43,632 nucleotides of DNA from Purshia tridentata (lineage: Eukaryota; Streptophyta; Magnoliopsida; Rosales; Rosaceae), in assembly GCA_003254885.1 (NCBI GenBank), contig QANT01001241.1, forward strand, positions 1-43,632, written 5' to 3'. The notes beneath the pieces are model-generated. The model was given only the letters and a program-made list of their open reading frames with translations, had not been told where the DNA came from and made no database searches. Positions 1-10,012 of the stretch are shown one piece after another; position 1 is the stretch's first letter; each line of letters starts with the position of its first letter. The translations under genes and the position numbers were made by a program.

Positions 1-244
1 AGAGAAGGAAAAAGGAAAGCAAGCCGTGGGCAGCAGGAAGCGGCGGCGGCTGGTGGCTCCACGGCGGCGGCTGGTGGTGCACGGCGGCAAGGCAGCAGCT
101 CCTCTCCCTTGGGCGGCGTCGGCAAGGCCTTGGCAAGACCAAGCTTCCTCTTCTCTTGGCTGGCCGAATTCCCCTCTCTTCTCTCTCTCTAAATTCTGAA
201 TTTTTGTGCAAAAGCTAATCCCCCAATTCTGAAGTATAATGGGG

Positions 245-252
245 TTTATATA
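245..252 (-). promoter_or_regulatory. TATA box of the Athila 3' LTR
   Basis: The minus strand reads CCCTATATAAA, an excellent plant TATA box. The equivalent box, with the same CCCTATATAAA context, is at 24035-24042 in the solo LTR. A CT-rich stretch, typical of a transcribed leader, follows downstream on the minus strand (about 170-195). Confidence 0.7.
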
Positions 253-539
253 GGGAGGCTTTCCTTGGAGAAGAGGGAAAGGGAAATCACTAAAAATTAG
301 GTTTTGGAGGCTAGGGTTTTGCGGCAACCCTAGGGCCTTGGCCCATAAGCACATGCGGCTGCCCCTAGGGTTTTTAATCCCTTGGGCTTGCGGCACTTAA
401 GCCCATGCTCCCTTGCGCATGCTTTTTTGGTGATCCACTTCACTCTTGGCCCAACTGACTTCATAAAAGGTGGCCCACTACTCTTTGGAAGCCTCTAGAA
501 CACTTTCCTTGATGTTTCCTAATTCCCCTACGAAATGAT

Positions 540-720
540 TTCAACTAGGGTTTTGTTTTCCTAGTCCCACTAGGATTTGGTTTTCCTAGTTCAACTAGGA
601 TTTCTCATTTCTGGCCCTGGACGCTGATGGTTTTCCTGACTTGGCTAGGATTCCTTGTTTGAGTAGGATTTCAGCTTTCCTAGTTCCATCAGGATTTCAT
701 CAGTTTCCCTAGTTTGATCA
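540..720 (-). repeat. CCTAGT-ACTAGG short hairpin repeats in LTR U3
   Basis: Several degenerate copies of a ~24-bp unit contain a short inverted repeat, CCTAGT and ACTAGG separated by 3 nt (for example around 560-575). The same units are better ordered at 23480-23765 in the solo LTR. They sit upstream of the TATA box, so a role in LTR transcription is possible but unproven. Confidence 0.65.
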
Positions 721-879
721 GGAAATGTCTGAAAATAGCTCTTTTGGCTTCTTTTTCCTCATTTGCTCCAGAATACCTACAAAACACTAAAACAAAACAA
801 AAACACACAAAATGCCAAGTTCTAGCATTCTAGGTTAAGGAGTTAGCATACGAAAGTGTGCAAAAATGCACTCTTAACA

Positions 880-893
880 CACCCCCAAACTTA
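880..893 (-). other. Polypurine tract (PPT) of the Athila-like element
   Basis: The minus strand reads AAGTTTGGGGGTG directly before the LTR start at 879. This is the purine-rich primer for plus-strand DNA synthesis. Position and composition agree with the family. Confidence 0.8.
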
Positions 894-1590
894 GGCTTTG
901 CTAGTCCTCGAGCAAAGAAAATAAAACAAAGACTCCTAAACCGACTCTTCCCAACAAATGAATTCATGTATGCAGCTAGTATCAATTATCGCAAGCAAGG
1001 CACATATATCAGTTATTCATCGAATTCAAGTGATAGCTACAATGCATACCTTACTTCTCCATTGTCCTCTATACTATCCTTTGCATCAACCCATGTGTTA
1101 GATAAACAGTCAAGATAAGTTATATACAAGTTAAATTTAACTCCAATCCTCACTAGGCATACTCTCAGCAATAAGCACTCAGAAATTGGGTTAAATTGTG
1201 TGCTCTCAGGTATATGTGACAATAATACACACAAGTTCGCATATTAGCATTAAATAAGTAAGGCACAGATAGAAAAAGAATGTGATCTCATGAATGAATG
1301 CCAATGAACTTGAAACGGAATCACTAGTCATATGCTTCTCTCTTATTCAATCTCCACACCAAGGATTACACCTTACCTCGGATCATAAAGGACTTTTATG
1401 GGTTGAAATGAAGGCTTAGGTTTAGGTTATGGTATTGAAATGAAAGGTAGACACAATGGCTAGTACTATGGAATTTGTAACATAATTAGGGCATACCTTG
1501 CTTATTTGCACTTCATAACTTGAATTTTGAACTTTCAGCTCTTCTTTTCACCGGCCTTTTGCTTCTTCCTTTGTTGACTTGTTCTCTCTC

Positions 1591-1614
1591 TTTTTTTTTT
1601 TTTTTTTTTTTTTN
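1591..1614 (+). repeat. Poly-T homopolymer ending in an ambiguous base
   Basis: A run of about 23 T is followed by N at 1614 and then two copies of GCATCG. The true length of this homopolymer is uncertain, so this position should not be used for variant or boundary calls. Confidence 0.9.
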
Positions 1615-1747
1615 GCATCGGCATCGTCTTTTTGAGCACTTTTTCTTTTCTTTTGCTTCAAGTCATGCACAATCACTTATTTTTCAGCCTCCAATTCTTA
1701 TGTAACCAAAAACCATAGTATAAGGGTAAACGGGATAGGGGGTGTAA

Positions 1748-1762
1748 CTCCCCCAAACTTAG
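1748..1762 (-). other. Internal PPT-like tract, copy 2
   Basis: The minus strand reads CTAAGTTTGGGGGAG, nearly the same as the terminal PPT at 880-893. It may be a duplicated PPT module or a second plus-strand priming site. Function is not shown. Confidence 0.5.
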
Positions 1763-2181
1763 GGTTAAGTACGGGTGTTTGGTGACAAAGAAAAGGTTAA
1801 TTTAAGGCTCAAAGTGGCTAGCTAGCGGTAAAACAATGTGGTTGGCTTTTCGGCTAAAAGGTAAAGAAACATGGCCTAAGATCATCTCCTTGGCACAATG
1901 TAGTCTCTATATGCTTCAAAAAGAATAAGCGAGAAGTTCTAACAAGAATGATTCAAAATGTGTGCATTTCAAGTGTATGACCAAATGAATGAATAATGAG
2001 ATCAAAACAACGACTTAAATGAAAAAAAATAAGATTAGAATGGTGTGCACTCAAGAATTGAAGTACAGGCTCAATAGCTCACATGGTCATATAAGTCTAC
2101 TCTAACAAGTATAAAACATGCTTAACATGCATATCACTACATAAGTTCATAAAAAGGAAATATCGATCACATGGAGCTGTA

Positions 2182-2338
2182 AAATACACATGCAACATCA
2201 CATGAACAAGATGAATAATGATAGCTTGTGCAAGGCTAACAATGCAAGTCTACAGCCATAAATACACATGCAACATCACATGAACAAGATGAATACTGAT
2301 AACTTGTGCAAGGCTAACAATGCAAGTCTACAGCCATA
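2182..2338 (+). repeat. Tandem duplication, 78 bp x 2
   Basis: The stretch beginning AAATACACATGCAACATCAC at 2182 recurs at 2260 with only a few substitutions, and both copies end near CTACAGCCATA. It lies in the non-coding 3' part of the element and has no visible coding role. Confidence 0.9.
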
Positions 2339-2550
2339 CAATCATGTCAAGTGTTGGGAAACCTTAAAAACACATGTTGCAAGAGCCCTAGAGAGTTAAG
2401 TCCAAATTGAAATTGACTCAACACTCAAGGAGTTGTCTTTTAATTTAGTACCCACAAGAGCAACCCTAATGCAATTAGGATTGAATCTTAGGGTTTTTGG
2501 ACTCTAAAACAAACCTTTTTTTTTTTTTTCAAAACTAAATTAAAGCCTTT

Positions 2551-2566
2551 CCCCCCAAACTTAAAT
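2551..2566 (-). other. Internal PPT-like tract, copy 3
   Basis: The minus strand reads AAGTTTGGGGGG. In all three places CCCCCAAACTTA appears on the plus strand. At 880-925 and 2551-2590 it is followed by a GTCCTC motif, suggesting a duplicated module larger than the PPT. Confidence 0.5.
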
Positions 2567-2764
2567 GAAACATTGTCCTCAATGTTTAAAGAACTATGCC
2601 TGCAATGCTCAAATAAATAAGGGAAATGCAATGAAGAGACAAAAACTTTCAACTACAGGAACAGAAGCGTACCTTTGTGCCATGTGGTTGGTTATGTCCT
2701 CCAAAGCTTGGGTTGCCTCCCAGTAGCGCTAAGTTTTACGTCTTCAGCCAGACACAATCATCCA

Positions 2765-3754
2765 CTAAAATGTGATGTTCTCCTCCTCCAAATCCACATC
2801 CGACTCCAAATATTGCTTGAGGCGATGACCATTTACTGTGAATGTCATCCCATGTTGGAGGTTCTTGATTTCTACGGCTTCATAAGGAAACACCCTGACC
2901 ACTTCGTATGGCCCAGTCCATCGTGAACGCAGCTTCCCAGGGAACAGTCGTAACCGGGAATTAAAGAGCAAGACCTTCATGCCTACAGCAAACTCTTTCG
3001 GTACTAATTTCTTGTCATGGTAGCGCTTTGTCCGTTCCTTGTACAACTTCGCATTTTCATACGCAAAGTGCCGAATCTCCTCCAATTCACCAAGTTGTAA
3101 CTTCCTTTGGTTCCCAGCGCTTTGAAGGTCAAAGTTTAGCCTCTTAATTGCCCAGAATGCTCTATGCTCAAGCTCAACCGGCAAGTGGCATGCTTTTCCA
3201 TAAATCAAACGGTAGGGCGACATCCCAGTTGGTGTCTTGTATGCCGTACGGTAAGCCCATAAAGCATCATTTAGCTTGGTAGACCAGTCCTTGCGGTTCA
3301 GATTCATAGTCCTTTCCAGAATGAACTTGATCTCACGGTTAGAGATTTCCACTTGCCCATTGGTCTGTGGATGATATGGGGTTGCCACTTTGTGGTGCAC
3401 TCCATACTTCGTCATTAATTGGCTAAACAACTTGTTACAGAAGTGAGTTCCACCATAACTAATTATCACTCTTGGAGTGCCAAACTGTGCGAAGATGTTA
3501 TTCTTGATAAAGCTGAGGACAACCCTTGCATTGTTTGTTCTCGTGGCGATGGCTTCTACCCACTTGGATACGTAATCCACTCCTACCAGTATGTACTCGT
3601 AACCAAATGAAGATGGAAATGGTCCCATGAAGTCTATTCCCCATACATCAAAAATTTCCACTTCAAGTATGTAGTTCAAGGGTATCTGATTCCGTTGACC
3701 TATATTCCCCATTTTCTGACACCTATCACAAGTTTTGTAGAAGCTTTGACAATC
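2765..3754 (-). pseudogene. Integrase core and C-terminal domain, catalytically dead
   Basis: This segment encodes the rve-type catalytic core that joins retrotransposon DNA to the host chromosome, plus a C-terminal GPY/F module. From the first Met (3712), Asp27 lies in GIDFMG and Glu122 in GQVE. The second catalytic Asp is replaced by Tyr86 (ISYGG where the family has ISDGG). Tyr86 and Glu122 are 35 residues apart, the expected D,D-35-E spacing, so the substituted residue is certain. The GPY motif is near residue 265, and the frame ends in an acidic tail at 2765. Upstream it continues in the same frame to a TGA at 3755-3757 that separates it from the zinc-binding part. The Asp-to-Tyr change should abolish strand transfer. 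Confidence 0.9.
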
Positions 3755-3991
3755 TCAAAAAATAGAGGGCCAGAAAAAACCTGATTGAAGAATCTTGTAT
3801 GCTGTTTTGGTCACTCCGCCATGTCCTCCACATTCAGTTCCATGACACATTTCAATCACATGTCTCTGCTCACTTTCAGGTACACATCGACGAATGAGTT
3901 GATCAGCTCCAAACCTGAACAAATAAGGGTCATCCCACATATTGCCTAGCATCATGCAGAAACTTCTTCCTTTGCACTGTTGTTTGCTCAT
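3755..3991 (-). pseudogene. Integrase N-terminal zinc-binding (HHCC) segment
   Basis: The frame contains the histidine pair of the zinc-binding domain (HVIEMCHGTECGGH) and an FFWPSIF block. The frame is then stopped by TGA at 3755-3757. The cysteine pair CDRC follows just past the stop (about 3715-3725) in the same frame. The domain is therefore split by a nonsense mutation. A frameshift near 3960-3990 separates it from the RNase H frame: the upstream pol frame has a different phase. Confidence 0.85.
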
Positions 3992-4310
3992 CCGGCATCA
4001 CCCCACTTGCTAAGTAGTTTGCTATATCAGCATACCAAGGGAGTTCTTCATCAATAATAAACAGCTGCTCGTCAGGGAATGACTCTCTCAGGGGCAGTGT
4101 ATCCTCTTCGGCTTGCTCCACGTTCACTAATCTACTCAAATGGTCAGCAACCACATTCTCACATCCCTTTTTGTCTTTGGTCTCGATGTCAAATTCTTGA
4201 AGGAGTAGGGTCCATCTTATCAGCCTCGGCTCGGCATCTTTCTTGTGCAATAAATACTTGAGAGCTGCATGATCTGTGTAAATAGTGATTTTTGACCCTA
4301 TCAGGTAACT
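3930..4310 (-). pseudogene. RNase H C-terminal part and RNase H-integrase linker
   Basis: Directly past the TGA at 4311-4313, in the same frame, the peptide continues with the RNase H motif TDHAALKYL and then an RLIRW block and VADHLSRL, both usual in gypsy RNase H. The rest is the acidic linker towards integrase. The frame is lost at 3930-3932, where a frameshift moves the coding phase. RNase H degrades the RNA template during reverse transcription; here it is split by the stop at 4311. Confidence 0.87.
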
Positions 4311-5714
4311 TCAAAATTTTTCCAAGGCAAAGATCACGGCCAACATCTCTTTCTCAGTTGTGGAATAGTTTAGTTGTGCATCATTGAGAGTTCTGCTTGC
4401 ATAATATATCACGTATGGCAACTTGTTGACTCTCTGCCCTAACACAGCTCCAATCGCATAATCGCTTGCATCACACATGAGTTCAAAGGGTAAATCCCAA
4501 TCTGGTGGTTTGATGATTGGAGCAGTGGTGAGTAACTTTTTCAGCTTGTTAAATGCATTCAGACACTCCTCATCTATTTCAAAACTGACTTCCTTTTGCA
4601 GTAGCTTGCACAGAGGCCTTAAGATCTGGGAAAAATCCTTTATGAATCTCCTATAAAATCCTGCATGTCCCAGAAAACTCCTCACCTCCTTCACACTCGA
4701 GGGTGGTGGCAACTTCGTAATCACGTCAATCTTTGCTTTGTCCACCTGTATTCCATCCTTCGAGATGATGTGCCCGAGAACAATTCCTTGTTGCACCATA
4801 AAGTGGCACTTTTCCCAATTCAGCACTAGGTTGGCTTCTTGACACCTTTGTAGCACTTTCTCTAAATTCTCAAGGCATGAATCAAATGATGACCCAAAAA
4901 CAGAGAAATCGTCCATAAATACCTCGATGATGCGCTCCACCATGTCAGAGAAAATAGACATCATGCACCTTTGAAATGTAGCAGGAGCATTGCACAATCT
5001 GAATGGCATTCTCCGATAAGCAAATGTACAAAAGGGGTATGTAAAAGTCGTCTTCTCTTGGTCCTCAGGTGCAATTGGAATTTGATTGTACCCGCTATAC
5101 CCATCCAAGAAACAGTAATGATTGTGTCCTGCTAGTCTCTCAAGCATTTGGTCGATGAATGGCAAGGGAAAGTGATCTTTCCTTGTTGCAGTGTTTAGCT
5201 TCCTATAATCGATACACATGTGCCACCCAGTCTGTGTTCGTTGTGGAACCAACTCATCCGCATCGTTCTTCACAATGGTAATTCCACTCTTCTTGGGCAC
5301 AACTTGGACAGGGCTAACCCATTGCGAATCACTTATCGGAAAGATGATTCCAACATCCAATAGCTTGAGCACCTCTTTACGCACCACTTCCTTCAATGTT
5401 GGGTTTAGTCGTCTTTGTGCGTCACGAGTTGGTTTAGAGTCCTCCTCTAGTAGTATACGGTGCATGCACATTGATGGTGGGATCCCCTTGATATCGGCTA
5501 TGGTCCATCCCAAAGCCAGTCGGTTGGCTCTCACCACTCTCAGCAGTCTCTTCTCTTCTCCCTTGCTCAAATTTGATGCAATTATCACCGGAAAATTCTC
5601 ATTCTCACCTAAAAATGCATATTTAAGATGTTCTGGCAGCGGCTTCAATTCCAGTGTAGGTGGTTGATCTATGGATGGAACCAGTGTAGAGTTTGGACAT
5701 GATATTCTTTCAAA
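4311..5714 (-). pseudogene. Reverse transcriptase and start of RNase H
   Basis: This is the RNA-dependent DNA polymerase of the element. From the first Met (5648), residues 141-149 hold GWHMCIDYR, 180-190 the catalytic motif A (FLDGYSGYNQI), 215-227 motif B (PFRLCNAPATFQR) and 244-247 the catalytic FMDD. RNase H starts near residue 391 (MCDASDYAIGAVLGQ) and includes the TTEKEMLAVIFAL helix before TGA at 4311-4313. Motif B carries Arg where the family has Gly (PFGL to PFRL), a further sign of decay. Upstream it joins the protease frame across TAG at 5715-5717 without a phase change. This is one of the best preserved parts of the element. Confidence 0.93.
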
Positions 5715-6638
5715 CTATTCCTCCCATTTCCTTTTGTAGACGGAATGCTGACCATCTCTCACCATCAACACCTCGGAAGTGGTTTCTTCAATCGGATCAT
5801 CCGGAGAGGATTCCATAACTTCCCGTACTAAAGGATCAACCATATCAACTCTCAGGCAATCATCCTCCTCGCGAGAGTATTGCATTGTGCCAAAAACATC
5901 AAACTCAACCATCTTTCCCAAAACTGTCATAGTGAGCCTTCCAGTGCTCACATCAATCTTGGTGTTTGCGGTTGCCATGAATGGCCTTCCCAAGATGATT
6001 TGTAGCTCTTTCCCTTTAGATGGCACATCTTCCATTTCTAAAATAATAAAATCAGCCAACATAATCAAATCAGCAACCTTAACAAGTACATCCTCTACGA
6101 CTCCCTTAGGAACCTTTACACAGCGATCAGCGAGCTGCAACGTCATGCTGGTGGGCTTCAGTTCTCCCAAACCCAATTCTTTGAAAACTGAGTATGGCAT
6201 TAGATTAATGCTTGCTCCCAAGTCCAGTAATGCCTTTTCAATCTTGTAATTCCCCACTAGACACGGAATTGTGAAGCTCCCCGGATCTTTCAACTTGGGT
6301 GGCAACTTCCTGAGTAGGACTGCACTTACTTCTTCACTCAGAGGCACTTGTTCATGGTCCTTAAATTTCCTCTTATGCGTGCACAACTCCTTTAAGAACT
6401 TAGCATACTTAGGAATCTGACCGATAGCATCAAGCAAAGGAATGTTAATTTCTAACTTCTTAAACATCTGTAGGATCTCCTTTACTTGTTCATCCTTAGC
6501 TTGCTTCTTCCTACGCTGTGGAAAAGGTAAAGGAGCTCTAGGTATAGGTGAGATGTCCACAGCTTTCCTACTAGTCTGAGCTGCTTCACGTTTCTCTTTC
6601 TCTTTCCTCTCTTCTTCTTCCTTTTCCTTTAACTTTCT
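5715..6638 (-). pseudogene. Aspartic protease segment of gag-pol
   Basis: A retropepsin-like domain that would mature the polyprotein. Counting from 6560, the active-site block LLDLGASINLMP is at about residues 111-122; DLGAS in place of DTGAS is usual in Athila-type elements, so it is not itself a defect. The ILGRPF block that closes the fold is near residue 190. A Lys/Glu-rich stretch (about 6575-6635) links it in frame to the upstream segment across TAA at 6639-6641. It ends at TAG 5715-5717. Confidence 0.88.
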
Positions 6639-7058
6639 TTACTCATCTCTTTTGGCTTGGTTAGGGTTCGGAATCTCGACTACATCATCCTCCTCGTCAT
6701 CCACTTCATTCTCCTTTGTCCTTTGAGCATCACCCACTTTGTTATCTATCACTTTCCCACTTCTCAATGTTGTGATTGCGTCAACTTCTCCTTTGATCAC
6801 TTTGTCCAAGGTTGCAGTCACTTGTTCCAATTGAGTTTCTAGGTTAGAGATAGCTTTCGCCGTTTCAGTCAACTGCTCTTCAGTTCTGCTCATGAATGAT
6901 TCTGTGTTCTTGGACATTGAAGTTGTAATTTGAGCTAGTGTGGCCATCATATCTTCTAAATATGTATTTCTTGGTTCAGTATGGAACATGGTGCTTGACC
7001 TCCTCTCAGTACTTCTCCCTTGAGTTACAACTTGCTCTTTACTTAGATATGCAATTTC
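6639..7058 (-). pseudogene. gag C-terminal / gag-protease linker
   Basis: In the same frame as gag and protease, bounded by TAG (7059-7061) and TAA (6639-6641). From Met at 6989 the peptide is a predicted coiled coil (repeated Leu/Ile heptads between residues 10 and 65), followed by ITTLRSGK and a highly acidic run. The TTLRSGK block is common at this point in plant gypsy polyproteins. I see no CCHC zinc knuckle. Confidence 0.75.
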
Positions 7059-7976
7059 CTATGGCTGTCCTTTGAATTGGTTGGTCATCATCACTTGCAT
7101 CATTTGCTTGAGTTCAGCAACTTCAGTTTCTAACTTGCTCATTTTCTCTGCTTCTCTTTTTCTACTTCCCAATTTGAAATTCAGAGCCAATGTGTCAAAC
7201 AAAGCCCATGCTTCTTCAAAAGTCTTTTCCTTGAGTGCTCCACCACAGGTCATGTCGATCATTATGCGCTCTTGCTCTTGTAGCCCTTCATAGAAGTACT
7301 CAATTAACATCCATGGAGCAAACCGATGATGTGGACATGAATTAAGAAGCTCTTGGTATCTTTCCCAGCTTTTGCCAAACGTTTCCTCCTCAGTTTGAGT
7401 AAATCCAAGAATTTGCTTCCTTATAGTCATGGTCTTGCTAGCTGGATAGAACTTCTTTAAGAACATGGATGCCAAATCCTCCCATGAGTCAATTGATACT
7501 AACTGCAAAGAATACAACAAAGTCTTAGCTTTTTCTTTAAGAGAAAATGGGAACATTCTTAACTTCCTTTGCTCAATATTTAAGCCCTTTAGTTTGCCAA
7601 TTTCGCAAATTGCATAGAATTCCTTCAAGTGCAAATACTGATCTTCTCCTTCATGGCCATAATAGATAGGTAATAATTTAATCATTCCACTTTGAATCTC
7701 AAATTGCTCGGCCTCCACTTGAGGATAGGCTATGCTTGTGGGCTGCACCATGAACGTAGGGGTAGAAAATTCACTTAATGGCCTTGCATCTTGCGCTTGC
7801 TCCAGCTCCCCTTCTCCATCCTTATTCTCGGCTAAAGGTATAGCTTCGGCTATAGTTCGAATGGGCCTCCGAGTGATTCTAGGTAATCCTCTACTACCAC
7901 TTATCATCCTCTCAACTTCTTCACGAGTAATAGGAGTGACTTTGGAACTTGATCCCTCCATTGTTCCTAAAAACAA
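7059..7976 (-). pseudogene. gag (capsid) segment
   Basis: Structural protein that would form the retrotransposon particle. The Retrotrans_gag-type domain lies at about residues 140-235, with the typical SWEDLASMFLKKFYP and WERYQELLNSCPHH blocks. A C-terminal Lys/Glu coiled coil runs to residue 300. The first in-frame Met choices are at 7976 and five codons later (MEGSS); the second fits Athila gag starts better. The frame ends at TAG 7059-7061, where the pol frame would continue in the same phase. The leader between gag and the primer binding site is about 110 bp. Confidence 0.9.
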
Positions 7977-8086
7977 AGAGAAATCAGAATTCTAAAATAG
8001 AACCAAAAACAAAAACAAAAACAAAAATTTATTTACGATGACTTAATTGAAAATATTTAAACTAGTAATTAACACCAATAACACTT
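7977..8086 (-). other. Leader between primer binding site and gag
   Basis: About 110 bp, A-rich on the plus strand, with a short AAAAAC repeat run (about 8003-8027). No frame is visible. In the family this region is the RNA leader, possibly with packaging signals. Confidence 0.5.
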
Positions 8087-8103
8087 CCCTGGCAACGGCG
8101 CCA
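8087..8103 (-). other. Primer binding site, tRNA-Asp type
   Basis: The minus strand reads TGGCGCCGTTGCCAGGG, complementary to the 3' end of plant tRNA-Asp(GTC), which ends CCCCGGCAACGGCGCCA, with one mismatch. It starts six bases inside the LTR end at 8110. A tRNA-Asp primer agrees with the Athila assignment. Confidence 0.88.
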
Positions 8104-8109
8104 AAAACT

Positions 8110-8983
8110 TGTTGTATGTTTTATTAGAGCTAAAATAAAGTGTTAAAATCAGAGCTCGAATTTACTCGCAAGTGCACAAGTCGCGAAGTAGCAAGACATG
8201 CAAATAACGAGGTCGATCCCTCAGAGAAGAGTATTGATGTAAAAATTACTACTCTAACTAATTTCAATTAAACCAAACACTACTCACACACACAATTAGG
8301 GGCTTTTGAAAGTTGTTTTAGAAACTAATAACACACAAGAACGTAGACAGAAATCAATATAATTAAAGCACTAGGGTTCAGATTACACCACTAGCACACT
8401 ACCTTGCATTCTTATGGAATCCATCCAATCAATAACATGTATGTTCATAAAGTTTGACTACCAAAAGCTTTGGCTATTTCCTTTTGGTGTTATACCTTCC
8501 TTATGCATGTACTAAGAGCTTATTGGGCCTACCTTAGCAACTTAACGTGCATGTTCCTAGATAAACTAGGGCAATCACCCATGCATTAGTCATTAAGTTC
8601 TATGAAGATGTCAAACACATAGACCACCTATCCAAAACAATGTACACAGTGCAAATCTATGATCCCTTCACCCAAAGATAGGTTCTTAGGCTATCTCCCT
8701 GCTGCCTATTGAAATTATCATCCTTTCGAGCTTCTTTAATTTCACAACATAATCTAGATGCATTTAACCTAAGGTGATCAGTCAAAGATGACATAGAAAT
8801 AGAATCAATTTAAATAGAGATCCAAGATTTATGAACAAACATGTACTGGAAATTCAATAATCCATAAGAAAATTAGGTAGCATGATTAGGGCTTTATCCT
8901 AGCCCTAGCTGTAAGTTTAGCTAAACATGCTTAACAATAAAATCCCTAAAAGCATAATTAAACTAAGGAAAATAGAGAAGGAA
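8110..8983 (-). repeat. 5' LTR, 3' portion only, truncated by satellite
   Basis: On the minus strand it ends CATACAACA directly before the primer binding site, and it aligns with the 3' half of the solo LTR (about 24290-25135). Shared blocks include the ends around 8190-8215 / 25040-25065 and 8440-8600 / 24700-24820. Only ~874 of an expected ~1.8 kb is present; at about 8984 the sequence switches to satellite with a TTGAGGGCTAGAA junction. The two LTR pieces of this element hardly overlap, so their divergence cannot date it. Confidence 0.85.
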
Positions 8984-10012
8984 TTGAGGGCTAGAATGTT
9001 AATCCAAGCATGAGAACGTGCGTCTTGCCAACCGAGCACGTTTTGGTGCATCTTTAACCAAGTTGCACACAGTGTGCACTGAAATGATGTTCCATGCATT
9101 CTTAACACCTAAAGTGGTTCATTTGGGCTAGAATGCTAATCCAAACAGGAGAAAGTGCTTCCTCATGTCTTTATTGCCAACCGGGGACGTTTTGGTGCAA
9201 TTGAAACGAAATTAGGTTGAGTATGCACCGAAATGATGTTTTCGTGCATTCTTAAAAAAAGCATGTGCTTCCTGAGGGCGAGAACTCTAATCCAAGAATG
9301 AGAAAGTGCTTCCCCACATCTTTCTTGCCAACCAGGCACATTTTGGTGAAAATTGCAGGAAATTGGATGAGTACGCACCGAACTGATGTTTTCGTGCCTT
9401 CTAAACACGAAATGTGCTTCTTTAGGGCTAGAATGCTAATCCAAGCTTGAGAAAGTGCTTCCCCATGTCTTTCTTGCTAACTGATAATGTTTTGGTGCAA
9501 CTTTAACCAAATGGTACGGAGTGCGCACCGAAATGACGTTTTCGTTCATTCTTAACACCTAAAGTGGTTCTTAAGGCTAGCGTGCTAATCGAGACATTGG
9601 AGAGTGCTTCCTCATCTCTTTCTTGCCAATCGGGCGCGTTTTGGTGCAATTTGGACCAAGTTAGACTGAGCATGCACCGAAATGATGTATTCATGCATTC
9701 TTAGCACTAAAGTGGTTCTTCGAGGCTTGAACGGTTATCGAGACATGAGAAAGTGCTTCCCCATGTCTTCCTTGCAAACCGGGAACGTTTTGGAGCAATT
9801 TGGACCGAGTACGCACCGAAATGATGCTTTCATGCATTCTTAACACCTAAAGTGGTTCTTTAGGGCTGGCATGCCAATCGAGACTTGAGAACGTGCGTCC
9901 TCATGTCCTTCTTGCCAACCGGGCACGTTTTGATGCAATTTAGATGAAAGTAGACCGGGTATGCCCCACAATGAGGTTTTAGTCCCTTCTTAACACGTAA
10001 TGTGCTTCTTGA

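Larger units (their letters stand above)
1..879 (-). repeat. 3' LTR of the Athila-like element (U3 and early transcribed part; continues outside the window)
   Basis: The right boundary at 879 is supported two ways. It abuts a polypurine tract, and on the minus strand it begins with TGTTAAGAGTGC, matching the start of the complete solo LTR at 23317 (TGTTGAGTGTGC). Positions 780-879 align closely with the reverse complement of 23317-23420, and 530-720 with 23460-23620. The LTR holds a TATA box, CCTAGT/ACTAGG hairpin motifs and a GGC-rich stretch (about 40-100). By comparison with the 1819-bp solo LTR, roughly 940 bp lie beyond the window. Confidence 0.88.
894..2764 (-). other. Non-coding interval between integrase and 3' LTR
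   Basis: About 1.9 kb without a credible frame; the short open frames are not conserved-looking. It contains two further PPT-like tracts, a poly-T run with one ambiguous base, and a 78-bp tandem duplication. Athila elements can carry an env-like frame here; I see no trace of one. Confidence 0.7.
1..8983 (-). mobile_element. Athila-like Ty3/gypsy LTR retrotransposon, degenerate, truncated at both ends of this window
   Basis: Reading the minus strand from high to low coordinate gives: LTR end, primer binding site matching tRNA-Asp, gag, protease, reverse transcriptase, RNase H, integrase, polypurine tract, LTR. This order (RT before integrase) is Ty3/gypsy. The tRNA-Asp primer site, the DLGAS protease and the FMDD reverse transcriptase motif point to the Athila clade. 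Athila elements often carry an env-like frame between integrase and the 3' LTR; here that interval (894-2764) is non-coding. The element is dead: the single gag-pol frame has five in-frame stops and one frameshift. The 3' LTR runs off the left edge, and the 5' LTR is replaced by satellite DNA at about 8983. Clade assignment is by motif recognition, not a tree. Confidence 0.9.

Noticed and set aside
894..2764. Env-like gene expected in Athila elements
   Set aside because: No frame longer than about 90 codons on the minus strand, and no signal or membrane segments in order.
5218..6249. Plus-strand open frames of about 150 codons opposite the RT and protease genes
   Set aside because: Antisense shadows of gag-pol; no family resemblance.
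8087..8103. A tRNA-Asp gene at the primer binding site
   Set aside because: Only the 3' 17 bases are complementary; no cloverleaf around it.
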